From positions 1 through 19,297 of the forward strand of contig JAFAGN010000014.1 in the NCBI GenBank assembly GCA_023422695.1: DNA of 19,297 nt, written 5' to 3'. Positions 7,849 to 14,979 of this stretch are shown here, in pieces; position 1 is the stretch's first letter; every line of letters begins with the position of its first letter. The translations under genes were made by a program, and so were the position numbers. This DNA comes from Pseudomonadota bacterium (GTDB lineage: Bacteria; Pseudomonadota; Alphaproteobacteria; Sphingomonadales; Sphingomonadaceae). Below the pieces are notes generated by a model that was not told the DNA's origin, did not search any database, and saw only the letters and a list, made by a program, of their open reading frames with translations.

Positions 7849-9519
7849 TCACGTCACCATCGCCAGCAACGTCGCGATGCGATCCGCCTCCTCGGCGGGC
7901 TTGTCGCGGCGGATGCGTGAAATACGCGGGAAACGCATGGCGAGCCCCGATTTGTGGCGCTTCGACGCATGGATCGAGTCGAACGCCACCTCGAGCACCA
8001 GCGACTTTTCGACCTCGCGCACCGGGCCGAAGCGGTTCAGCGTGTTGTCGCGAACGAATTTGTCGAGCCACTTCAACTCCTCGTCGGTGAAGCCCGAATA
8101 GGCTTTGCCGACCGGCAGCAACTCGCCGTCCTCGCTCCAGCAGCCGAAGGTATAGTCCGAATAGAAGCTCGCGCGGCGGCCGTTGCCGCGCTGTGCATAC
8201 ATCATCACGCAATCGGCGGTCAGCGGGTCGCGTTTCCATTTATACCACAGCCCGGCGCGGCGCCCCGCGACATAGGGCGCATCGCGGCGCTTGAGCATCA
8301 CCCCCTCGATCGCGGTGTCGCGCGCACCCGCGCGGCGCGCCGCGAGGTCGTCGAAGTCTGTGGCGTCGATGACTTGCGACAGGTCGAAATGGCTGTCAGC
8401 GAGGCGCGAAACAAAGGCTTCCAGCTGCCGCCGCCGCTCGGTCCACGGCAGCGTGCGCAAATCCTCGCCATCGACGCCGAGCAGGTCATAGACGCGCACG
8501 AACGCCGGATAATCGGCGAGCATTTTCTTCGACACCGTCTTGCGCCCCAGCCGCTGTTGCAGCGCATTGAAGCTCGCCGCCTCACCACCCTGCGCTTCGC
8601 CGCGCACGAGCAGTTCGCCGTCGATCACCGCATCCTGATCGAACGCTGCGACCAATTCGGGAAAGGCGGCGCTGATCTCCTCGCCGCCGCGGCTGTAGAT
8701 GCGCGTCTGACCACCACCGTGGACGATCTGCACGCGGATGCCGTCCCATTTCCATTCGGCGGCATAGTCGGCAAGGTCGACGGTCGCATCCTCCAAAGGA
8801 TGCGCGAGCATGAAGGGACGGAAAAAGGCGACGTCGGTAAGATCGGGGCGCTCCGCCCGCCCCTCGCCCCAGGCGAACAGCGGCGCATAGGGCGGCGGGA
8901 TCGCGTGCCACAACTCCTCGACGTCATCGACCGGCACATCGAACGCCTGCGCGAACGCCTGTTTCGCGAGCCGCGCCGACACCCCGACGCGCATTCCGCC
9001 GAGCGCCAGCTTGAGCAGCGCATAACGCCCATCGGCGTCGAGGCGGTCGAGCAGGTCCGCGAGGATCGCGGGGGCGGTGGCACGGGTGGCGGCGGAGAGG
9101 GCATCGACAGCTTGGGACACCGATAAATAATCCCGTTCGTCCTGAGGAGACCCTGAGCTTGTCGAAGGGGCATCTCGAAGGACCGCGGCAGGTGGTTCGA
9201 GACGCGACTTCGACAAGCTCAGCCGCTCCTCACCACGAACGGATGGGGACTCCGGCCACAGCAGCGCCGCGGTCTCCGCCGTATCCCCCACAAAATGCCG
9301 CGACAGCCGAAACAATTCCTCATCGACCCGCGTCGCCAGCAACGCCCGCACCATCGCCGATTTCACCGAGGGAAAATCGAGGCTTTCGGTCAGCGCGGCG
9401 ATCGCCCAGCCGCGATCGGGATCCGGCGTATGGCAGAGATAATCGGCGATCAGCGCCAGCTTCGAATTACGCGACCGCGTGTAGATCAGCCGGTCGATCA
9501 AGGCCGCAAAGGCCTTCAC
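7849..9519 (-). CDS. ATP-dependent DNA ligase (damage-response LigC type)
   Basis: The enzyme seals DNA nicks using ATP and belongs to the bacterial ligases found beside an MBL-fold exonuclease. From the GTG at 9519 it has 556 residues. That GTG overlaps the exonuclease stop by GTGA and gives VKAFAALIDRLIY, which reads as a natural N-terminus. An N-terminal DNA-binding domain (about 1-200) is followed by the adenylation domain: KWDGIR with the AMP-accepting Lys257, then VIDGELLV, EGVMLKRRD and WYKWKRD. The C-terminal OB domain contains YSGFTDEEL and LVLEVAFDSI. Residues of about 93-129 are encoded by a dispersed palindromic repeat and do not look like ligase sequence. This is the last gene of the operon; no helicase or PdeM gene follows. 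Confidence 0.94.
   Translation of the reverse strand: MKAFAALIDRLIYTRSRNSKLALIADYLCHTPDPDRGWAIAALTESLDFPSVKSAMVRALLATRVDEELFRLSRHFVGDTAETAALLWPESPSVRGEERLSLSKSRLEPPAAVLRDAPSTSSGSPQDERDYLSVSQAVDALSAATRATAPAILADLLDRLDADGRYALLKLALGGMRVGVSARLAKQAFAQAFDVPVDDVEELWHAIPPPYAPLFAWGEGRAERPDLTDVAFFRPFMLAHPLEDATVDLADYAAEWKWDGIRVQIVHGGGQTRIYSRGGEEISAAFPELVAAFDQDAVIDGELLVRGEAQGGEAASFNALQQRLGRKTVSKKMLADYPAFVRVYDLLGVDGEDLRTLPWTERRRQLEAFVSRLADSHFDLSQVIDATDFDDLAARRAGARDTAIEGVMLKRRDAPYVAGRRAGLWYKWKRDPLTADCVMMYAQRGNGRRASFYSDYTFGCWSEDGELLPVGKAYSGFTDEELKWLDKFVRDNTLNRFGPVREVEKSLVLEVAFDSIHASKRHKSGLAMRFPRISRIRRDKPAEEADRIATLLAMVT
9135..9241. repeat. Palindromic repeat inserted in frame inside the ligase gene
   Basis: The arms at about 9135-9170 and 9207-9241 share the core CTTCGACAAGCTCAG as inverted copies (CTGAGCTTGTCGAAG at 9152-9166, CTTCGACAAGCTCAG at 9208-9222). 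Beyond the core they remain partly complementary (GTTCGTCCTGAGGAG against CTCCTCACCACGAAC). The core matches the repeat between frmA and purU. It is translated without a stop as a segment including DAPSTSSGSPQDERD. Confidence 0.8.
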
Positions 9520-10529
9520 ACCTCCTCCTCCAGATCGCGGCCGACCAGATGCAGCGCGCGCGCCTTGCGCTGATGCAATTCGCACCAGCGCAGCAGGCCG
9601 TCCTCGCTGCCATGGGTGATCCAAGTCTCGTTCGGATTCACCTCGGCAATCGTCGTCGTCAGTTCGTCCCAGTCAGCATGGTCCGAAATCACCAGCGGCA
9701 GTTCGACCATTCGCTGCCGCGCGCGCTGGCGCACCCGCATCCAGCCCGACGCCATCGCGGTCACCGGATCGGGTAGTCGTCGCGACCAGCGGTCGTTGAG
9801 TGCCGAGGGCGGCGCGACGATGATCTGTCCCGCCATGTCGGCCTTGTCGGTTTCGGACACCAGCCGCAACTCGCCCAGATCGACGCCATGCGCCGCGTAG
9901 AGCGCGCACATCTTTTCCATCGCGCCGTGGATATAGATGGGCGCGTCCCACCCCGCGCTGCGCAATTCCGCCATCACCCGCTGCGCCTTGCCCAGCGCAT
10001 AGGCGCCGACGAGCACCGACCGGTCGGGCTCGGCGCGCACCGCCGCGATCAGCTTGGCGATCTCATCCCCCGTCGGCGGGTGGCGGAACACCGGCAGCCC
10101 GAAGGTCGCTTCGGTGATGAAGATGTCGCACGGCACGACCTCGAACGGCGCGCAGGTCGGGTCGGCGCGGCGTTTGTAATCGCCGGTAATGACGATGCGC
10201 TCGCCCGCATATTCCATCAAAATCTGCGCGCTGCCCAGCACATGCCCGGCGGGATGAAAGCTGAAGCGCACCCCGTCGCGTTCGAACCCGTCGCCATAAC
10301 CGAACGCCTGATTACGGCTCACCTCGACGTCGACGCCGTAGCGCAGCGCCATGATCGCCAGCGTTTCGGGAGTCGCGAACACCGCGCCATGGCCGCTGCG
10401 CGCATGGTCGGCGTGGCCATGGGTCACCGCGGCGCGTTCCACGGGGCGCGACGGGTCGATCCACAGGTCGGCGGGCTTCACATACAGCCCGTGCGGATGC
10501 GGTTCGAGCCAAGGCTTTGGCTTGGCCAT
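9516..10529 (-). CDS. Ligase-associated DNA damage response exonuclease (MBL/beta-CASP fold)
   Basis: This 337-residue metallo-beta-lactamase-fold nuclease is of the kind encoded beside bacterial LigC-type DNA ligases. The metal-binding motif HGHADH is at residues 37-42 (His37, His39, Asp41, His42). HPAGHVLGSAQI gives the next metal histidine, and VITGDYKRRADPT the metal-bridging aspartate. The later ISDHADWDEL and TWITHGSE match the beta-CASP-like C-terminal motifs. It is expected to process DNA ends in the cytoplasm. The ATG overlaps the udgX stop by one base (TGATG), and its stop overlaps the ligase GTG, so all three are translationally linked. Confidence 0.92.
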   Translation of the reverse strand: MAKPKPWLEPHPHGLYVKPADLWIDPSRPVERAAVTHGHADHARSGHGAVFATPETLAIMALRYGVDVEVSRNQAFGYGDGFERDGVRFSFHPAGHVLGSAQILMEYAGERIVITGDYKRRADPTCAPFEVVPCDIFITEATFGLPVFRHPPTGDEIAKLIAAVRAEPDRSVLVGAYALGKAQRVMAELRSAGWDAPIYIHGAMEKMCALYAAHGVDLGELRLVSETDKADMAGQIIVAPPSALNDRWSRRLPDPVTAMASGWMRVRQRARQRMVELPLVISDHADWDELTTTIAEVNPNETWITHGSEDGLLRWCELHQRKARALHLVGRDLEEEV

Positions 10530-11956
10530 CAGGCGGCGAGCTTTCGCGCGCGCGCCAGGTCGGCGACGAACGCCGCGCGTTCGTGCGCCACGCGTTCGCG
10601 ATCGGGCAGGCGCAGCAGGAACGAGGGATGGATCGTCGCGATCAGTTTTGTGCCCCCCGCCAGGTCATGCACCACGCCGCGCATCGACGCGATGCTCGCC
10701 GACTTGCCGGTCACCCCGCGCAGCGCGCTGCCGCCCAGAGTCACGATCATGTCGGGCTGCACCAGCGCGCGTTCCTTGTCGAGCCACCAGCGGCAGCTGT
10801 CGATCTCGCTTGCCGTCGGGTTCTGGTGCAGCCGCCGCTTGCCGCGCGGTTCGAATTTGAAATGCTTGACCGCATTGGTCAGGAACAACGACGTTCGATC
10901 GAGCCCGGCTTCGGTCAGCACGTCGTTCAATACCTGTCCCGCAGGGCCGACGAACGGTCGCCCCTCCAGATCCTCGCGATCCCCGGGCTGTTCACCGACC
11001 AGCATGATCCGTGCCGCCGCCGGGCCTTCGCCGACCACCGCCTGCGTCGCATGGCAGTGGAGCGGACAGCGGGTGCAGCCGCCAACCGCGCGCGCAAGCT
11101 CGTCCAGCGAGTCGATGTCGTCAGTCAGGGCCAAGGCTTCAGGCACGCGCGTTCGCCATTTTTCGGTTTGCGGGTTCGCAAGCGAAACGGCGGTCTCGCG
11201 CATCCGTTCCACCCGCGCTCCGGCCCCCGCCAGCAACGGCGCAATATCCTGCGCTTCGGGCAGGTTCTTCCAATATTTCTTTGGCATTTCGGCGCGCATC
11301 GCGTCAATCTTGACCCGCGCGGGGTTGAAGATCGCGCCATAATAGGTGCGCCACTGATCCTCGACGACATCGCTGCCCGGCACTTCGTCCTTCGTTCCAC
11401 CTTCGCCGTAAATCAGCGTCTCGTCGTGCCAGATTGCGCGCGCGTCAGGCGTCACGATCGCCCAATCCATGCCGTAAAAGCGGCGCTGAAAGAAAGGCGC
11501 GGTCAAGCGCAATATCCGATGATCGGGTTCGAACCAGGCCGCAAAGGATTCGCGGCCCGCTTCCTCTCCAAGCCGCCGGAAGCGCACGAACGCGTGCATC
11601 TTGTGAATGTCGCGGCGGATCGCCTTGTCGGCCTTGCTGAGCCAGTCGATATCGGGATCGGTACGCCGCGCCAGCAATTGCCGGTCGCGCAGCGCGCGCC
11701 AGACGATGCGATAGAGCCGGGCCGGGACCGCGGGATCGCGGTGGCAAATAACCCGGTCGGCCATCGCCAGCAATTCGCGCGGCAACGACACCGCCCCACG
11801 CGCCGCGGGAGTGGCAGCATCGCCAAACAGCGATGCGCCCTCGTCGGCGCCGCGCCAGCTGACATCCTCGGGCGCGACGTCGCCCGCAAGCAGCCCGCGC
11901 GCCGCATCGCGCCACTCGGCGAAATCGCCGGGGCGGGTGAGCACGACCTCCCTCAA
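10529..11956 (-). CDS. udgX: UdgX-family uracil-DNA glycosylase fused to a DUF4130 domain
   Basis: This is a 475-residue two-part protein. The N-terminal half (about 80-250) has the DUF4130 pattern, for example RDIHKMHAFVRFRRL and FEPDHRILRLTAPFFQRRF. The C-terminal half is a uracil-DNA glycosylase superfamily domain. It has CTRC (294-297) as part of an iron-sulfur site, GEQPGD at 321-326 as motif I, and HPS at 443-445. KRRLH at 373-377 is the loop whose histidine (His377 here) forms the covalent link to the abasic sugar in UdgX. In characterised UdgX, uracil excision leaves the protein bound to DNA. The start overlaps the radical SAM stop by ATGA. The function of DUF4130 is not established. 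Confidence 0.94.
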   Translation of the reverse strand: MREVVLTRPGDFAEWRDAARGLLAGDVAPEDVSWRGADEGASLFGDAATPAARGAVSLPRELLAMADRVICHRDPAVPARLYRIVWRALRDRQLLARRTDPDIDWLSKADKAIRRDIHKMHAFVRFRRLGEEAGRESFAAWFEPDHRILRLTAPFFQRRFYGMDWAIVTPDARAIWHDETLIYGEGGTKDEVPGSDVVEDQWRTYYGAIFNPARVKIDAMRAEMPKKYWKNLPEAQDIAPLLAGAGARVERMRETAVSLANPQTEKWRTRVPEALALTDDIDSLDELARAVGGCTRCPLHCHATQAVVGEGPAAARIMLVGEQPGDREDLEGRPFVGPAGQVLNDVLTEAGLDRTSLFLTNAVKHFKFEPRGKRRLHQNPTASEIDSCRWWLDKERALVQPDMIVTLGGSALRGVTGKSASIASMRGVVHDLAGGTKLIATIHPSFLLRLPDRERVAHERAAFVADLARARKLAA

Positions 11957-13203
11957 AGCGCCAGCGCCAATTGTTCGGCGGGCGGCGCAAAGCGCGCTCG
12001 CAGCCCGTTGCTGTCGGTCAGCGACCCCGGGCGCCAGTCGGGTGTGACGATGAACGGCAGAACCTTCTTTACCGACGCGGTCAGTTTGGCGAGGTCCCCA
12101 ATCCTCAGTTTCCCCAGCCGCCGCGCCGCCACGATCCGGTCGACCGCCCGCGTCCCCAGCCCCGGTACGCGCAGCAGCATTTCGCGCGGCGCGCGATTGA
12201 TATCGACCGGAAACGCCTCGCGGCGCTGAAGCGCCCAGGCGAGCTTGGGGTCGATCGCCAGGTCGAGCATGCCCCCGCTCGCCCCCTCCATGATCTCGGC
12301 GCGCTCAAACCCGTAAAATCGCAGCAGCCAGTCGGCCTGGTACAATCGGTGTTCGCGCATCAGCGGCGGTCGCACCGGCGGCAAATCGCTGCTCGCGTCC
12401 GGGATCGGGCTGTAGGCCGAATAATAGACGCGGCGGAGGTGGTAGCCCGAGTAAAGGTTCGTCGCTGTGGCGAGGATATCATCGTCGCGCGACGCATCGG
12501 CGCCGACGATCATCTGCGTCGATTGCCCCGCGGGGGCAAAGCGTGGTGGCATCGCCTTCTTGAGCAATCGACCTTTCGCCGCCTCGATCGCGTCATCAGC
12601 GCCAACGCGCACCGACGCCATCGTCTTGCGGATCGTGTCGGGCTTTTTCTCGGGCGCAAAACTTTGCAACCCGGCTTCGGTCGGCAATTCGACATTGGTC
12701 GACAGCCGATCGGCATAAAGCCCCGCGCGCGCGATCAATTCGGGCGCCGCGCCCGCGATGGTTTTCAGATGGATATAGCCGCCGAACCGATGCTCCTCGC
12801 GCAGGATGCGCGCGACCTCGACCAGCTGCTCCATCGTATAATCCTCGGATCGAATGATCCCCGACGACAGGAACAGCCCCTCGATATAATTGCGTTTGTA
12901 GAAATCGAGCGTCAGCCGGACGACCTCCTCCGGATTGAAGCGCGCGCGCGGGACATTGCTCGACGCCCGGTTGATGCAGAAACGGCAGTCGTAAATGCAG
13001 AAATTGGTCAGCAGGATCTTCAACAGCGAGATGCAGCGCCCGTCGGGGGCATAGCTGTGGCAGATGCCCATGCCCTCGGTCGAGCCGATGCCCTTGGTGC
13101 CGGTCGAATCGCGCTTGACCGTTCCCGACGACGCGCAGGACGCGTCATATTTGGCTGCATCGGCCAATATGCTGAGTTTTTTGAGAATCTGTTGTCCCGA
13201 CAT
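11953..13203 (-). CDS. Putative DNA modification/repair radical SAM protein
   Basis: This 416-residue protein belongs to the radical SAM family that travels with UdgX-DUF4130 proteins. The cluster motif is Cys69-x3-Cys73-x2-Cys76 in NFCIYDCRFC. Further cysteines occur at 23, 48 and 57 in conserved-looking segments (DASCASSG, GICHSYAPDGRC). The C-terminal part (about 335-375) carries a helix-hairpin-helix DNA-binding motif, LLRVPGLGTRAVDRIVAARR, which supports action on DNA. The reaction is unknown. An in-frame TAG lies two codons before the ATG, so the start is well bounded. No properly spaced Shine-Dalgarno is seen, and a leaderless or very short leader is likely. It is the first gene of the four-gene repair operon. 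Confidence 0.92.
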   Translation of the reverse strand: MSGQQILKKLSILADAAKYDASCASSGTVKRDSTGTKGIGSTEGMGICHSYAPDGRCISLLKILLTNFCIYDCRFCINRASSNVPRARFNPEEVVRLTLDFYKRNYIEGLFLSSGIIRSEDYTMEQLVEVARILREEHRFGGYIHLKTIAGAAPELIARAGLYADRLSTNVELPTEAGLQSFAPEKKPDTIRKTMASVRVGADDAIEAAKGRLLKKAMPPRFAPAGQSTQMIVGADASRDDDILATATNLYSGYHLRRVYYSAYSPIPDASSDLPPVRPPLMREHRLYQADWLLRFYGFERAEIMEGASGGMLDLAIDPKLAWALQRREAFPVDINRAPREMLLRVPGLGTRAVDRIVAARRLGKLRIGDLAKLTASVKKVLPFIVTPDWRPGSLTDSNGLRARFAPPAEQLALAL

Positions 13204-13221
13204 TTCCTATACATAGCATAG

Positions 13222-13236
13222 GAACATAGCAGGAAC
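13222..13236 (-). promoter_or_regulatory. LexA (SOS) box of the DNA-repair operon
   Basis: On the minus strand this reads GTTC-CTGCTAT-GTTC, an exact match to the GTTC-N7-GTTC direct-repeat operator described for alphaproteobacterial LexA. It ends 18 bases before the first operon gene and lies within the 50-base gap after the kinase gene. TATG-rich sequence between box and ATG could supply the -10 element. LexA binding here would repress all four repair genes until DNA damage. Confidence 0.75.
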
Positions 13237-13253
13237 AAATCCGACCGCCGCGC

Positions 13254-14774
13254 TCAGGCGTCGCGCCACCGTGCCGGCAGCGTGATGTCGAGCACCAGTC
13301 CCGTCGGCTTCCAATGCCGTTCGATCGTGCCGCCCAGATTGTTGCGGACGCTGCGTTCCATCAGCAACGTGCCGAAGCTGGTCTTTTCGGGCGGTCCCAC
13401 CGGCGCATCGGTACCGCTTTCGGTCCAGGTCAGGCGGAACAGCCGCGGGTCGGCGCCCTCGGGATCCTGCGTCCACTGCACATCGACATCGCCATTGGCG
13501 CCCGACAACGCGCCATGCTTGACCGCATTGGTCGCCAGTTCGTTGAACACCAGCGCCATCGCGACGAGCGCATTTTCAGGCAGCAACAGATCGGGTCCGG
13601 ACCAGCGGATGCGCGGAAAGGCCGCCTCGACCTCGCGCAGCAACGCGTGCATCGACCCGGTCATGAAATTGGCGCCGAGCAGCACATTCTGCGCGCGGTT
13701 CAGCGCATCGAGGCGCCCGGTGATGCGCTCGACATAATCGTCGACATCGGTCGCCGCATGACGGGTCAGCGAGATGATCGCGCTGACCGTCGCGAACAGG
13801 TTGCGCATTCGGTGATGCAGTTCGCGCATCAGCAGATTTGCATTTTCCTGGCGGCTTTTCTGCTCGGTGATGTCGATGCTGATCCCGGTCAGGATCGCGT
13901 CGTTCGATCGGACGTCCCAGTCGGCGCGCACCGCGATCCAGCGCACCCCGCGTTCGGGGTGCTGGATGCGATATTCGGTCGCATAATGGGTGCCGTTCGC
14001 GACCGCCCCGCCCAGCACGGCGCGAACCCCGTCGCGATCCTCGGGCAACAGCCGTTCGTAGAAACCGTCGATGTCGGCCAGTTTCGTCTCCACATCGGCG
14101 CCCCACAGTTCGGCGGCGGCGCCGTCCCACTCGATCGCGCCGGTGCGCGCATCGTAACGCCAGGTCGCAATCCCGGAAAAGTCGAGCGCGCGCTCCAGCG
14201 TCTGGCGGGCATCGTCGCGTTCGGCAACGATGCGGCGCAGATCAGCCTCGGCCATGATGATCGCGGCAAAGTCCTCGAGCCGCTCCAACTCGCGATCGTC
14301 TAGCACCGGCCGTTCCTTCCGGTCGATCAGGCACAAGGTGCCGAGGATCGTGCCGTTGTAGGCGCGCAGCGGCACGCCCGCGTAAAAGCGGATGAAGGGA
14401 TCGCCGGTTACCAGCGGATTGTCGCGGAACCGCTCGTCGCCCAGCACGTCGACGATGACCACCGGCTTGTCCTCGGCGATCACATATTGGCAAAAGCTGA
14501 TGTCGCGCGGGGTTTCGGGAACATCGAGGCCAAAGGAGGATTTGAACCACTGGCGGCATTCATCGACCAGCGACACCAGCGCGATGGGCGCGTCGTAAAG
14601 ATCGGCCACCATCTTGGTGACCCGGTCGAATGCCTCTTCCGGATCGGTGTCGAGGATCCGGTATTCGCGAAGCGTGGCAAGGCGCAGGCGCTCGGCCTGT
14701 TCCGGACTCACAAATTCTTGGTCCGCCAATGGGTGCCCCTCACGTCCTCCTGGTCCTGTGGGCCGCTCTGCCAT
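13254..14774 (-). CDS. HWE-family sensor histidine kinase with GAF and PAS domains (candidate PhyR kinase/phosphatase)
   Basis: This soluble protein of up to 506 residues has no membrane segments. A GAF domain spans about 27-178 (EYRILDTDPEEAFDRVTKM to LGTLCLIDRKERPVL). A PAS-PAC unit spans about 190-305, ending GISIDITEQK. The kinase core has ELHHRMRN with phosphoacceptor His321, the N box FNELATNAVKHGAL and WTE at 450-452. The N-box histidine (His420) and the W-x-E motif define the HWE family. Its position divergent from phyR suggests it sets PhyR phosphorylation. In Sphingomonas a kinase-like protein at this position, PhyP, acts as a phosphatase. The start is ambiguous: ATG 14774, TTG 14729 after GAGGGG, or GTG 14711, which overlaps a small upstream ORF by GTGA and begins VSPEQAERLRLATLREY. 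Confidence 0.9.
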   Translation of the reverse strand: MAERPTGPGGREGHPLADQEFVSPEQAERLRLATLREYRILDTDPEEAFDRVTKMVADLYDAPIALVSLVDECRQWFKSSFGLDVPETPRDISFCQYVIAEDKPVVIVDVLGDERFRDNPLVTGDPFIRFYAGVPLRAYNGTILGTLCLIDRKERPVLDDRELERLEDFAAIIMAEADLRRIVAERDDARQTLERALDFSGIATWRYDARTGAIEWDGAAAELWGADVETKLADIDGFYERLLPEDRDGVRAVLGGAVANGTHYATEYRIQHPERGVRWIAVRADWDVRSNDAILTGISIDITEQKSRQENANLLMRELHHRMRNLFATVSAIISLTRHAATDVDDYVERITGRLDALNRAQNVLLGANFMTGSMHALLREVEAAFPRIRWSGPDLLLPENALVAMALVFNELATNAVKHGALSGANGDVDVQWTQDPEGADPRLFRLTWTESGTDAPVGPPEKTSFGTLLMERSVRNNLGGTIERHWKPTGLVLDITLPARWRDA

Positions 14775-14911
14775 GAATATGGTTCCTGCAAAAGTCCGTT
14801 TGGCATCAGATATGGAAAGTGGCGCAATTCCACCAGCTTACCAAAATGTGAGGGCGTCCCGGCTGACTCTACGCATTGCACGATGACAAGTTGCAGCGGT
14901 TTGTCGCGCAT
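14708..14911 (-). CDS. Possible small gene coupled to the HWE kinase (67 aa, unknown)
   Basis: The ORF begins MRDKPLQLVIVQCVES and ends HWRTKNL. An ideal AAGGGAG lies six bases before its ATG. Its TGA overlaps an in-frame GTG of the kinase gene by GTGA. These two features argue for a translated, coupled leader gene. Against it, third-position GC is clearly lower than in confirmed neighbours. It also overlaps the first 67 bases of the kinase if that starts at 14774. I recognise no domain. It could be a small regulator of the kinase, a leader peptide, or chance in a regulatory region. Confidence 0.35.
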   Translation of the reverse strand: MRDKPLQLVIVQCVESAGTPSHFGKLVELRHFPYLMPNGLLQEPYSWQSGPQDQEDVRGTHWRTKNL

Positions 14912-14917
14912 TTTTGA

Positions 14918-14924
14918 CTCCCTT
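14918..14924 (-). promoter_or_regulatory. Strong Shine-Dalgarno before the small ORF
   Basis: AAGGGAG on the minus strand, with six bases to the ATG at 14911. It is among the best ribosome binding sites in the window. It is the main reason for listing the 67-residue ORF. A TATAAT on the same strand at about 14975-14980 could be a -10 box, but no good -35 is seen. Confidence 0.4.
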
Positions 14925-14928
14925 ACGC

Positions 14929-14954
14929 GGAACCGTCTCCCGTCGGGACGCGTA
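14929..14954 (+). promoter_or_regulatory. EcfG-type promoter of phyR
   Basis: GGAAC at 14929-14933 is followed after 17 bases by CGTA at 14951-14954. This is close to the GGAAC-N16/17-CGTT consensus of the general stress sigma factor. It is followed by GGGAGG and the phyR ATG at 14980. The last base of the -10 differs from consensus, so strength is uncertain. It would give PhyR positive feedback. Confidence 0.6.
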
Positions 14955-14979
14955 TGATCGCGAAAGCGGGAGGTATTAT

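Noticed and set aside
10517..12229. 570-residue plus-strand ORF
   Set aside because: It is antisense to udgX and the radical SAM gene, whose motifs are unmistakable. The translation is Arg/Ala/Pro-rich with no recognisable domain, as expected for GC-rich shadow frames.
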